This document shows positions 1 through 8,538 of a stretch of 64,000 bases of DNA, piece after piece. Every line of letters starts with the position of its first letter. Positions within the stretch are counted from its first letter, which is position 1. The position numbers were made by a program, and so were the translations under genes. The notes under the pieces are model-generated. The model was given only the letters and a program-made list of their open reading frames with translations, was not told where the DNA came from and ran no database searches. The stretch spans positions 62,001-126,000 of the forward strand of contig DASVQF010000036.1 of assembly GCA_036389315.1 (NCBI GenBank). Direction: 5' to 3'. This stretch comes from DASQYE01 sp036389315 (GTDB lineage Bacteria; Acidobacteriota; Blastocatellia; Pyrinomonadales; Pyrinomonadaceae).

Positions 1-75
1 TTTTTCCTAAATAATTTACTCTTTTTCGGATGGCATACGAGTTGCGATTTTGCATTGCGGTTCGCTATTTAACTC

Positions 76-92
76 GAAAGGAGTAATGCATG
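76..92 (+). promoter_or_regulatory. Ribosome binding site that fixes the receptor start
   Basis: GAAAGGAG at 76-83 lies six bases before the ATG at 90. A second ATG at 86 is out of frame and too close to the Shine-Dalgarno sequence, so the start at 90 is preferred. Bases 1-75 are AT-rich and presumably carry the receptor promoter, but I cannot place clear -35 and -10 boxes there. Confidence 0.7.
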
Positions 93-3000
93 TTACAGAG
101 TGCTTTAAGACGATTTGCGCAAGTAGCCGTCCTGGCGGTCTTCACTTTGGCGTACGTCATGTCGGCGTATGCACAGGGAACCACGGGCGCTGTGCGCGGT
201 ATCGTCACCGACCCGGCCGGGGCTATTGTCCCGGGCGCAAAAGTGACCATCTCTGGCAAAAGCAGCAACTACAAATCCGAAACAACGACCACCTCGGAAG
301 GTGAGTATCGCTTTGGCGACCTGATCCCGGGCGATTACCAGATCACCATCGAGGCTGCCAGCTTCAAGACTCTCACGCTCACGGAAGTGCGCATTGAGAC
401 TGGTAAGACCACAGACCTTCCGGCACAGTTGCAGGCCGGACAGATCACAGAGACCGTCAACGTCTCGGCAGGCGGCGCTGAGCTGGTCGAGACGACGACG
501 ACACAGCTCTCCAAGAGCTTTAACGAGCGTCAAGTCGTCGAGTTGGCCCAGACCAACGTCGGCGGCGCTTTCGGCGGCGGCGTCAATAACCTCGCCCTGA
601 TCGCTCCTAACGTCAGCAGCTCGGGCGGCGTCGGCGTCGGCACGGGCGGCTCAGTCGGCGGACAGCGTCCGCGCAACAACAACTTCGTGCTCGACGGCAT
701 TGACAACAACGACAAGTCAGTGACCGGCCCGCAGACTTACGTCTCGCCGGAGAACGTGGCCGAGTTCACGCTGGTTCAGAACCAGTTCTCGGCCGAGTAC
801 GCTCGTTCCAACGGCGGCCAGTTCATCACCGTCACCAAGTCCGGAAGAAATGAGTTCTTCGGATCGTTCTACGGCTTCTTCCGCAACCGTTACCTGAACG
901 CTCTCGACAACTCGCAGATACAGTCCGGCTTCGTGCGCGAAGACCCGCCGCCCGCTGGCAAGACCTTCATGCCGCGCTCGGACTTCTTCCGTGGCGGTGT
1001 CAACAACGGCGGCCCGCTGCCCTTGCCGCACTTCGGCGAAGGGCCGGACTCTTTCTTCCGTGGCACGGACAAGCTCTTCTACTACTGGGCTTATGAGAGA
1101 TTGCAGCAGGGTCTTGCCGGTTCTCCCGGCGGCATCACTGCTCCGACGGCGGCAGGGTTTGCGATTATCAACTCGCTGCCGGGCGTCTCCGCGACCAATC
1201 GCGGCGTCTTCAATCTCTACTCGCCGGTTGCGCCGACCAACGATGCCGGAACCATTTCGGTCTGCTCGGTTCGACCGAACACGGCAGCTCCCGGCGTCGT
1301 CGGCGGCTCTTGCCCCGGTACGCTTCTACAGGTGCCCATCGGCAACGTGACGTTTGCCGCTCCGAACTTCCTGAAGCAGAACAACGTCGTCACCAACATT
1401 GACTACAACCAGTCAACCAAGACGACGCACCGTTGGCGCTTCAACATGACCAACTTCATTACCATCGACACGGGCGCTTTCCTGCCGCAGTTCTACAGCC
1501 GTGTTCCCGGCAAGCAGCGCTTGTTCTCCTATTCGTTGTTCCACACCTTCACGTCTAACTTGTCGAACGAGACGCGTCTTGCTTATCGTCGTTCGGAAGG
1601 CAACTTCCCCGTGGGCCCGGAGACTTTCCCCGGCCTCGGCGGCGTCTTCCCGAACATCGGCCTGGAAGACCTGGCGAACGACATCGGCCCGAACGGGAAC
1701 TTCCCGCAGACCGGTATCGAGAACAACTACCAGATCGTGGATAACTTGACCTACTTGTGGGGCAATCACTCGCTGAAATTCGGCGGGGACTTCCGCAAGC
1801 TGATCTCGCCGCAGACCTTCGTTCAGCGCTCGCGCGGCGACTACCAGTACAGTGAGTTGCAGTACTTCCTGTACGACCTAAGCCCGGATCGCCTGGGTGA
1901 GCGCACGGTCGGCGTGTCGCCCTACTACGGCGACCAGAAGATTCTCTACACCTACATTCAGGATGACTGGAGAATCCGTCCGAACCTGACCCTGAACCTC
2001 GGCATCAATCACTCGTATCAGGAGCCGCCCAAGGGCACCAGGCTGCAAGCGCTGAATGCGATTGCTTCAGTTCCGGGCCTGATCGAGTTCCGCGAGCCGA
2101 AAACGCAGATGACCAACTTCGGCCCGAAATTCGGCATCGCTTGGTCGCCGAACTTCACGGAAGGACTGCTGGGCAGCGTCTTTGGCAGCAACGGCAAGAG
2201 CTCCATCCGCGCAGGGTTCTCGATGGGTTACGACTACATCTTCGATAACCTGTACATCCTGTCGCTGCCGCCGCAGGCCAACGTCACGCTCGACGTGCCC
2301 GACCTGAACGCCTACACGCCGAACTTCCTGGCCAACGGTGGTCTTCCCATTCCGGGGCCGGTGACCTTCACCGCGCCTATAGCGCGTGCGCTGACCGCGT
2401 CATACGTGCCGGATCAGGAAGTCCCGTACTCCCTGACCTGGTCGCTGAGTCTACAGCGTCAGTTCAAGACCAACTGGTCTGTTGAGTTCCGCTACTTGGG
2501 AACGCGCGGCATACACCTGCTCACGCAGAACCGCATCAACAAGATCGGTAAGGTCGCTCCGACCCTGGGCCGTCCGGGTCTGCCGACTTTCCTGACCGCT
2601 CCGACGCAGGCGCAGCTCGATGCGTTGACGCTGACGCTCGACACCATCAACGCGCGTTCGAACTTTGTAGATCGGTTTGCGAATGCCGGTTTCACGAACA
2701 ACCTGGTCGGCTTCCTGTCAAACGGAAACTCAAGCTATCACGGAGGATCAGCGCAACTGATTCGCCGCTTCGCCAACGGCTTCCAGATGACTGCGGCTTA
2801 CACCTGGAGCCACCTGATCGACGACACCACGGCAGAGGTTTTCTCGACAGTCCTCAGCCCGCGTCGTGTTCAGGAGTTCCAGGACTTGAGAACGGATCGC
2901 GCCGACTCGGCTCTTGATCGTCGTCACCGCTTTGTGACTTCGTTCATCTACGAGTTGCCGTGGTTCCGCAATCACGAGAACAAGTTCGTCAGGACGGTGT

Positions 3001-3548
3001 TCGGAGGCTTCAACTTCGCCGGTACTTACACGGCCGAGTCGGGCCAGAAGGCCACAGTGCTGAGCGGTCTTGACACCAACGCCAACGGCGACTCGGCCGG
3101 TGATCGCACGATCATCAACCCGAACGGCGTCGAAGGAACCGGAAGTACCGTGACGACCTTGCGCAACACTGCCGGGGCGATTGTCGCCTACCGGGCTGAC
3201 AACCCGAACGCGCAGTACATCCGTGCCGGTGCCGGTGCGGTTGCCAATGCGTCGCGCAACACCTTGCAACTGCCGGGCATCAACAACTTCGACTTCTCGA
3301 TCTTCAAGAACTTCCGGTTCGGCGAGACCAAGAAGATTCAGTTGCGTGCCGACCTCTTCAACGCCTTCAACCACCCGCAGTACATTCCGGGCTCCGTCAA
3401 CGACGTTGCTCCGGTCAGCACCACGGGTGTTGGAAACGTGAACACGGTCACGGCAGCGACCATCAACAACAGGCTGTTCAACGACCCGTCTCAGGTTTTC
3501 GCCAGCAACGCCCGCGTCATTCAAATGGCGCTCCGCTTTGACTGGTAA
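90..3548 (+). CDS. Oar-like TonB-dependent receptor with carboxypeptidase-regulatory N-terminal domain
   Basis: 1152-residue outer membrane protein. A signal peptide (about 1-29) ends in a SAYAQ cleavage region. A carboxypeptidase-regulatory-like beta-sandwich follows (about 32-118, with GIVTDPAGAIVPGAKV and a GEYRFGDLIPGDY motif), then a short linker with ETVNVSAGG and a plug-like segment (about 130-260, FVLDGIDNN). The rest is a long beta-barrel ending in an aromatic residue (MALRFDW), as expected for BAM-assembled proteins. Length and order match the Oar / TonB-dependent receptor family that is greatly expanded in Acidobacteriota. The substrate cannot be inferred; known relatives take up oligosaccharides or peptides or export OM cargo. 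No TonB-ExbBD genes are in the window. A strong terminator follows, so it is probably monocistronic. Confidence 0.93.
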   Translation: MLQSALRRFAQVAVLAVFTLAYVMSAYAQGTTGAVRGIVTDPAGAIVPGAKVTISGKSSNYKSETTTTSEGEYRFGDLIPGDYQITIEAASFKTLTLTEVRIETGKTTDLPAQLQAGQITETVNVSAGGAELVETTTTQLSKSFNERQVVELAQTNVGGAFGGGVNNLALIAPNVSSSGGVGVGTGGSVGGQRPRNNNFVLDGIDNNDKSVTGPQTYVSPENVAEFTLVQNQFSAEYARSNGGQFITVTKSGRNEFFGSFYGFFRNRYLNALDNSQIQSGFVREDPPPAGKTFMPRSDFFRGGVNNGGPLPLPHFGEGPDSFFRGTDKLFYYWAYERLQQGLAGSPGGITAPTAAGFAIINSLPGVSATNRGVFNLYSPVAPTNDAGTISVCSVRPNTAAPGVVGGSCPGTLLQVPIGNVTFAAPNFLKQNNVVTNIDYNQSTKTTHRWRFNMTNFITIDTGAFLPQFYSRVPGKQRLFSYSLFHTFTSNLSNETRLAYRRSEGNFPVGPETFPGLGGVFPNIGLEDLANDIGPNGNFPQTGIENNYQIVDNLTYLWGNHSLKFGGDFRKLISPQTFVQRSRGDYQYSELQYFLYDLSPDRLGERTVGVSPYYGDQKILYTYIQDDWRIRPNLTLNLGINHSYQEPPKGTRLQALNAIASVPGLIEFREPKTQMTNFGPKFGIAWSPNFTEGLLGSVFGSNGKSSIRAGFSMGYDYIFDNLYILSLPPQANVTLDVPDLNAYTPNFLANGGLPIPGPVTFTAPIARALTASYVPDQEVPYSLTWSLSLQRQFKTNWSVEFRYLGTRGIHLLTQNRINKIGKVAPTLGRPGLPTFLTAPTQAQLDALTLTLDTINARSNFVDRFANAGFTNNLVGFLSNGNSSYHGGSAQLIRRFANGFQMTAAYTWSHLIDDTTAEVFSTVLSPRRVQEFQDLRTDRADSALDRRHRFVTSFIYELPWFRNHENKFVRTVFGGFNFAGTYTAESGQKATVLSGLDTNANGDSAGDRTIINPNGVEGTGSTVTTLRNTAGAIVAYRADNPNAQYIRAGAGAVANASRNTLQLPGINNFDFSIFKNFRFGETKKIQLRADLFNAFNHPQYIPGSVNDVAPVSTTGVGNVNTVTAATINNRLFNDPSQVFASNARVIQMALRFDW

Positions 3549-3582
3549 TCGCTGACCCAAGGGTCTTGTGAGTTACATTGGT

Positions 3583-3624
3583 GCGGGAGGTTGCGGTTAA
3601 GACGCCGCCTCCCGCAATTTTTTT
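3583..3624 (+). terminator. Rho-independent terminator after the TonB-dependent receptor
   Basis: Arms GCGGGAGG (3583-3590) and CCTCCCGC (3608-3615) form a perfect 8-bp stem. It is followed by AA and seven T residues (3618-3624), 35 bases after the receptor stop codon. Confidence 0.85.
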
Positions 3625-3643
3625 CTCCCCCGAGAGAGAGCCC

Positions 3644-3669
3644 CGGATGCCGATTCGGATAGGCATCCG
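3644..3669. repeat. Small inverted repeat between receptor and next gene
   Basis: CGGATGCC (3644-3651) and GGCATCCG (3662-3669) form a perfect 8-bp stem with a 10-base loop. The loop and flanks carry extra copies of TCGGAT. There is no T tract, so it is not an obvious terminator; it could be an operator or an RNA element upstream of the promoter at 3740. Confidence 0.5.
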
Positions 3670-3739
3670 AAATCTCGGATTATATTTTCCAGCAAGGCGT
3701 AAAGCCCCTGCGACTTCTTTTCGCGCGAGCAGAAAAAGT

Positions 3740-3768
3740 TTGTCGGAACATCTCAACAGTACTATACT
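3740..3768 (+). promoter_or_regulatory. Sigma-70-type promoter for the 208-residue protein gene
   Basis: TTGTCG (3740-3745) and TATACT (3763-3768) are separated by 17 bases. The expected start of transcription is near 3775, giving a leader of about 45 bases before the ATG at 3819. Confidence 0.65.
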
Positions 3769-3818
3769 GAGAGCCCTCTCCTGAGCAGTAACCCTGAGAC
3801 AATGTTGCCGAGGCTGTT

Positions 3819-4445
3819 ATGAGATACTATAGAGGAAAGACCCGGGCCATCTTCCTTGCTATTGCTGTCATTGCTTTCAACATCCTCTTCGCGGCGAGCT
3901 TGCGGGCCCAACAGGGTGTACCTTTCCGCCCGGGGGGCATTTCCGAAAGAGATCGAAATCTCCTTGAGCGCGAGACGCAACTGACGATGATCGAGAAGGA
4001 TCGTCAGAGAGCCGTCAAGCGCGACCCGCAACTGGCCTTCGCACAGATCAGGGAAGATTTCCGCCGCTTACAGATTCTCAATAACGACGTGATGCGCGCC
4101 GTCTCCACGGAGAGCGAACCCAACTACAAGACGATTTCGGATTCCGCCAGGGAGATCAGGAGGCGTGCCGCGCGCCTGAAACTGAACCTCGTCTTTCCCG
4201 AAGCCGAAAGCAGGGAAGGGCTTCCGCGCTTGACCCCGTCGCCCGGCGCTTCCGACCTCAAGCCGTCCGTCGAGGCCCTCGACACACTGATCTTTAGTTT
4301 CGTCACCAATCCCGTCTTCAAAGAGACGAACGTCGTCGATGCCAGGCTGGGCGTCAAGGCCCGGCGCGATCTGGAAGCGATCATCGAGCTGAGCGAGAAG
4401 GTGAGAAAGAGCGCCGAGAAGATGAGTAAGAGCGCGAGCAAATAG
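3819..4445 (+). CDS. Secreted hypothetical protein, paralogue of the gene at 6917
   Basis: 208 residues. A hydrophobic N-terminal segment (about 11-29, ending SLRAQQG) looks like a signal peptide. The mature part is charged and predicted helical, with the motif KRDPQLAFAQIREDFRRL (about 67-84) and a Lys/Ser-rich tail (KVRKSAEKMSKSASK). No named domain is recognised. The protein at 6917-7543 has the same length, the same KRDPQL...EDF.RL motif and an almost identical tail, so the two are duplicates flanking the VWA gene. Cellular role is unknown; a periplasmic or envelope location is inferred. Confidence 0.85.
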   Translation: MRYYRGKTRAIFLAIAVIAFNILFAASLRAQQGVPFRPGGISERDRNLLERETQLTMIEKDRQRAVKRDPQLAFAQIREDFRRLQILNNDVMRAVSTESEPNYKTISDSAREIRRRAARLKLNLVFPEAESREGLPRLTPSPGASDLKPSVEALDTLIFSFVTNPVFKETNVVDARLGVKARRDLEAIIELSEKVRKSAEKMSKSASK

Positions 4446-4583
4446 CGCCGCGCTTTATGAAACCAGGTGGGCCAGCCGGCGTTTCTCTATAGGTGAGAGC
4501 CGGAGGCCGTTGGCGTCCCCACGGAGGACGCATGCACGTCCCTTTTTAACTGCCCGCTATAAAGATTCCTCTGGAGGCAAAAC

Positions 4584-6875
4584 ATGAACGGACAATCCCT
4601 GCTCGCGCTTGCACTGGCGCTCGCGCTGCTCTCTTCAGCCTTCGCGCAGCAGCCACCTGCCTCTCGTCAAACACCCACAGAGCAGACGGGCGACGACGTG
4701 GTGAAGATCACGACCAACCTGGTGCAGGTCGATGCCATCGTGACAGACCGCAAGGGCAAAGTCGTCACAGACCTTTCGCCCTCTGAGTTCCAGATTTTCG
4801 AGGACGGCCGCCCGCAGCAGATCACCAACTTCTCTTTCGTCGAGGCGAACGCCCCGAACCAGCTTGTGGCCGGCGGCGGCACGCCCGTCGCGCCCAAATC
4901 CAAAGAGAAGAGCGGAGCTGCTCCCATCCCAGTGCCTCCCGTCAGGCTGAAGCCTGAGCAGGTGCGAAGGACTGTCGCGCTGGTGGTTGACGACCTCGGA
5001 TTGTCATTTGAAAGCACGCACTTCGTCCGCAGAGCGTTGCGTAAGTTTGTCACCGAGCAGATGCAGGACGGAGACCTGGTGGCGATCATCCGCACGGGCG
5101 CGGGCGTCGGAGCCTTGCAGCAGTTCACCGCCGACAAGCAGCTCTTGTACGCCGCCATCGAGCGCGTGCAGTGGAATGCGCGCGGTCGCTCCGGCCTCGC
5201 AGCGTTTGCGCGCATTGAGGACGACCCGCTCTTCAACTTCAGGAACAGGCCGACGCTTAACCCGAACGTGAGTACACAGGAGTTGACGCCGGTCATCCCC
5301 AACGAGTCCAACATGCGAAATCCGATCAAAGAGACTACGAATCAGATCAACGATTTCCGCGAAGAGCTTTACTCGGTCGGTACGCTCGGGGCCATCAACT
5401 TCATCGTGCGCGGAATGAGAGAGTTGCCGGGCCGCAAGTCAATCGTGCTGATGTCGGACGGCATTGCTCTTTTCAACACCCAGAACGAACACAACGACCG
5501 CACGCTTGAGTCCATGCGCCGCCTGACCGACTTGGCGAACCGCGCTTCGGTTGTCGTCTACGCCATCGATGCGCGCGGCCTGCCGGTTTTACTGCCGGGC
5601 GCGGGCGACAATACGACGGGGATTAAAAGAGACATCGGCACCCGTCTCATCAGCGGAATTTCGGGGCCGGGTGTCAACAATCAAATGAACCAGAGTTCTT
5701 TGGAGTACTTTGAATCGCAGGGCGGCTTGAGCTACCTGGCGAGCCAGACGGGCGGGTTCTTCGTTCACAACAACAATGATATTAACCAGGGCTTAGGCCG
5801 CGTCCTCGAAGATCAGAAGGGCTATTACCTGATCGGCTACCGGCCCGACGATTCGACCTTCGACGCGAAGACGGGGCGCAAGCGCTTTCATCATATCGGC
5901 GTCCGCGTCACGCGGCCCGGCGTTTCAGTTCGCACGCGCACAGGCTTCTACGGCATCTCGGACGAGGATGCCAGGCCAGTGCGCCGCACGCGCGCTCAAC
6001 AATTGCTGGCCGCCATCACCTCTCCGTTTGCGAGCAGCGATGTCAACCTGCGCCTGACCTCGCTCTTTCTCAACGACACGGAGTATGGGCCCTTCATGCG
6101 CTCGCTGATCTACGTCGATGCCCGCACCCTTAACTTCAAGGAGCAGCCGGACGGCTCTCGCCAGGCCAACGTGGATGTCGTCGCGATGACCTTCGGAGAC
6201 GACGGGATGGTCGTAGATCAACGCACGCGCACAGAGGCCGTCATCGTGCGCGGCGCGCAATACGAGCAGGCTTTAAAGAACGGCCTCATCTTCGGCATTA
6301 ACCTGCCGATACGAAAGGCGGGCGCTTACCAGTTGAGAGTCGCCGTGCGCGATGCTACGACCGAGCGCGTGGGCTCTGCGAGCCAGTACATAGAGGTTCC
6401 AGACCTGAAGAAGAACCGTCTGACCTTGTCCGGCATCTATCTGGCGAGCAACCGCCGGGCAGAGGCGCTCGCTCCGCCGCAGGGCGGGCAGACGACGCCA
6501 GCCAGCGCCGAGGCCGAAGGGAGCCTCGGCGGGCAAGACCCACAGTCGGGCCCGGCCATCAGGCGCTTCCGTCCGGGGACGGTTATTGATTACGGCTTCG
6601 AGGTCTACAACGCGAAGCTCGATAAGACGACGGGCCGCCCGCAGCTACAGACGCAGGTGCGGCTCTTCAAAGACAACCAGATGGTCTATGCGGGCAAGAT
6701 CATCCCGGTCACGGGGGAGGCGGCCGATCGCAAGCGGGTCTCGGCCATCGGCCACTTGCAACTGGGCAGCAACCTCGCGCCCGGAGAGTACATCCTGCAA
6801 GTAGTCGTCGTAGACTTGCTCGCCAAGGAGAAGCAGCAATTGACGCAGCAGTGGATTGATTTCGAGATCAAATGA
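4584..6875 (+). CDS. VWFA-related Acidobacterial domain protein
   Basis: 763 residues. A signal peptide (about 1-22, LLSSAFAQQ) precedes the hallmark N-terminal segment of this acidobacterial family (about 39-88: TTNLVQVDAIVTDRKGK, then LSPSEFQIFEDGRPQQI). A von Willebrand A-like domain spans about 130-335, with VALVVDDLGLS, a later IVLMSDG strand and VVVYAIDARGL. The classical DxSxS metal motif is altered to DDLGLS. After the VWA part comes about 400 residues of beta-rich sequence. Known family members are secreted or outer-membrane-linked and of unknown function; a protein-binding role is inferred. A good ribosome site (TGGAGG) precedes the ATG. It sits between the two 208-residue paralogues. 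Confidence 0.9.
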   Translation: MNGQSLLALALALALLSSAFAQQPPASRQTPTEQTGDDVVKITTNLVQVDAIVTDRKGKVVTDLSPSEFQIFEDGRPQQITNFSFVEANAPNQLVAGGGTPVAPKSKEKSGAAPIPVPPVRLKPEQVRRTVALVVDDLGLSFESTHFVRRALRKFVTEQMQDGDLVAIIRTGAGVGALQQFTADKQLLYAAIERVQWNARGRSGLAAFARIEDDPLFNFRNRPTLNPNVSTQELTPVIPNESNMRNPIKETTNQINDFREELYSVGTLGAINFIVRGMRELPGRKSIVLMSDGIALFNTQNEHNDRTLESMRRLTDLANRASVVVYAIDARGLPVLLPGAGDNTTGIKRDIGTRLISGISGPGVNNQMNQSSLEYFESQGGLSYLASQTGGFFVHNNNDINQGLGRVLEDQKGYYLIGYRPDDSTFDAKTGRKRFHHIGVRVTRPGVSVRTRTGFYGISDEDARPVRRTRAQQLLAAITSPFASSDVNLRLTSLFLNDTEYGPFMRSLIYVDARTLNFKEQPDGSRQANVDVVAMTFGDDGMVVDQRTRTEAVIVRGAQYEQALKNGLIFGINLPIRKAGAYQLRVAVRDATTERVGSASQYIEVPDLKKNRLTLSGIYLASNRRAEALAPPQGGQTTPASAEAEGSLGGQDPQSGPAIRRFRPGTVIDYGFEVYNAKLDKTTGRPQLQTQVRLFKDNQMVYAGKIIPVTGEAADRKRVSAIGHLQLGSNLAPGEYILQVVVVDLLAKEKQQLTQQWIDFEIK

Positions 6876-6916
6876 AGGGGGAGTTATCCCACCAACTCTT
6901 TGAAGGAGGCTTTATC

Positions 6917-7543
6917 ATGAATCACTGGCATGACAGACGGGCGATCAGTAGCTTGACCGTCTTGACGGCGCTGGTCGTCCTTGTGCTGGCATCGGCCGTC
7001 TCGTCGCGCGCGCAGATCAGCCCGACCGGCTCGGGCCCAGGGCTCTCGGGCCGCGACCGCGACATCAACCAGCGCGAAGCCGAGATGACCAACCTTGAGC
7101 GAAGCGGCAAAACGGGCGCGAAGCGAGACCCGCAGTTGGTGCTCGCGGAGGTCAACGAAGACTTCGCACGGCTGCGCGAGATAGACCAGGACATCAAAAG
7201 CATGCTGGCAGCGACCGCGCCGCTCGACTATAAGCAGGTGGCGGAGAACTCTGCGGAAGTGAAGAAGCGCGCCGCGCGACTCAAGACCAACCTCGCGCTT
7301 CCCAGTGCCAAGGATGATAAGCGCCAGAAGATACAGAATCCGGGCGACGACCTGAAGCCGTCTCTCACGGCCCTCGAACTCCTGATTAATAGCTTTCTGA
7401 CGAACCCGATCTTTTCGGACACGGGAGATGTCGATGCCAAGCTCGCCGGCAAAGCCAAGCTCGACCTTGACGACATACTCGAACTGAGCGAGAAGCTGAG
7501 GAAGAGCGCCGAGAAGATGAGCAAGAACGCCGGCAAGTCTTAA
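6917..7543 (+). CDS. Secreted hypothetical protein, paralogue of the gene at 3819
   Basis: 208 residues from the ATG at 6917. This start has a strong Shine-Dalgarno (GAAGGAGG, 6902-6909) and gives exactly the length of the paralogue. An in-frame ATG at 6872 overlaps the VWA stop codon and would add 15 residues that encode the Shine-Dalgarno region, so it is rejected. A signal peptide (about 10-30, ending SSRAQI) is followed by the shared motif KRDPQLVLAEVNEDFARL and a shared C-terminal tail (KLRKSAEKMSKNAGKS). Only 41 bases separate it from the VWA gene, so co-transcription is likely. No known domain; function unknown. Confidence 0.87.
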   Translation: MNHWHDRRAISSLTVLTALVVLVLASAVSSRAQISPTGSGPGLSGRDRDINQREAEMTNLERSGKTGAKRDPQLVLAEVNEDFARLREIDQDIKSMLAATAPLDYKQVAENSAEVKKRAARLKTNLALPSAKDDKRQKIQNPGDDLKPSLTALELLINSFLTNPIFSDTGDVDAKLAGKAKLDLDDILELSEKLRKSAEKMSKNAGKS

Positions 7544-7552
7544 CGCAAGTTA

Positions 7553-7630
7553 AAGGCAAAGGGAAAAAGGTAAAAGGCAAAAGTAAGAACGCATCTTCAC
7601 TTTTGCCTTTTACCTTTTTCCCTTTGCCTT
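7553..7630. repeat. Heptad-repeat hairpin, AAGGCAA type, perfect 32-bp stem
   Basis: The left arm (7553-7584) and the right arm (7599-7630) are perfect inverse complements over 32 bases, with a 14-base loop. Each arm is a chain of 7-base units such as AAGGCAA, AGGGAAA, AAGGTAA and AAGGCAA. The element fills the gap between two convergent genes, starting 9 bases after the stop of the upstream gene and ending 6 bases before the ribA stop. It could act as a bidirectional terminator or RNA-stabilising stem. Confidence 0.9.
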
Positions 7631-7636
7631 CTCTAA

Positions 7637-8287
7637 TCAAGCCTCAAGCAGGTGGCCCAGCTTCTCTTTCTTGGTGCGCAGGTAGCGGCGGGCGCACTCG
7701 GGCGGCTCGACCTCGATTGATACTCTGTCCACGATCTTCAACCCGGCCTCTTCGAGCGCCTGTAGCTTGAGCGGATTGTTCGAGAGCACGCGTACCTGGC
7801 AGAGCCCCAGGTCGAAGAGGACTTCGGCGCATTGCCTGTACTCGCGCAGGTCAACGCCGAGGCCGAGCATCTCGTTGGCCTCGACCGTATCCGCGCCCTC
7901 GTCCTGAAGCGCGTAGGCCCGAATCTTATTGAGAATGCCTATGCCGCGTCCCTCCTGCAACTGGTAGACGATTGCGCCGCGCCCCTCCTGCTCGATCATC
8001 TCCATCGCGCGATGAAGCTGGCGTCCGCAATCGCACTTCTTCGAGCCGAAGACATCGCCCGTCAGACATTGCGAATGAATGCGGACGAGCGTCGGCACTT
8101 CGGGCCGCAGCTCGCCCTTGTAGAGCACGACGAACTCTTCATCGCTCGTGAGCGAACGATAACCGGCGAGACGAAACTCGCCCCGTTCGGTCGGCAGCCG
8201 CGCATCCGCGACACGCTCGACCGTGAGCTGCTGCTCAGACCAGGGGCATGAGGCTGTGGCTTCTTCCTTCAACTCACTCGACTCCAT
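7637..8287 (-). CDS. ribA: GTP cyclohydrolase II
   Basis: 216 residues from the ATG at 8287 (MESSELKEEA). The enzyme opens GTP to 2,5-diamino-6-ribosylamino-pyrimidinone 5'-phosphate, the first step of riboflavin synthesis. Diagnostic motifs are VRIHSQCLTGDVFGSKKCDCG, carrying the three zinc-binding cysteines, then QEGRGIGILNKIRAY and the phosphate-binding SNNPLK. The tail YLRTKKEKLGHLL is also typical. It is a stand-alone RibA without a fused RibB domain. A longer in-frame reading up to 8344 has no good initiation site. No other riboflavin genes are nearby. Confidence 0.93.
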   Translation of the reverse strand: MESSELKEEATASCPWSEQQLTVERVADARLPTERGEFRLAGYRSLTSDEEFVVLYKGELRPEVPTLVRIHSQCLTGDVFGSKKCDCGRQLHRAMEMIEQEGRGAIVYQLQEGRGIGILNKIRAYALQDEGADTVEANEMLGLGVDLREYRQCAEVLFDLGLCQVRVLSNNPLKLQALEEAGLKIVDRVSIEVEPPECARRYLRTKKEKLGHLLEA

Positions 8288-8364
8288 GATGCAAAAACCT
8301 CTGGGGAGAACTTCAGATGGATGACCACTGCCTGTCATCAACACCCGTGCGACAAGGAACCAGG

Positions 8365-8370
8365 ATTATA
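8365..8370 (-). promoter_or_regulatory. Probable -10 box for ribA
   Basis: On the minus strand this hexamer reads TATAAT. The -35 region is poor. The implied leader to the ATG at 8287 is about 70 bases, too short for an FMN riboswitch, and I see none. Confidence 0.45.
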
Positions 8371-8538
8371 TAGCAGTTTGCCCCGGCATGCGACCGCTCC
8401 GGCCCATGTGCACACGGGCCCACCGCGACCGATGATGTTGCCGTCGCGCCCGCTCGCGCGTTAAGATGGGCGCGAAACTATTGCGACCCGTATGACGGGT
8501 AGATGATCGCGCGCGCCCGGGCCCCACCGGCTTCGATT

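Noticed and set aside
2748..3560. 270-codon minus-strand frame under the receptor gene
   Set aside because: Shadow of the receptor's beta-barrel codons, with no motif or start site.
8288..8358. FMN riboswitch before ribA
   Set aside because: The leader from the -10 box is only about 70 bases and lacks the conserved RFN pattern.
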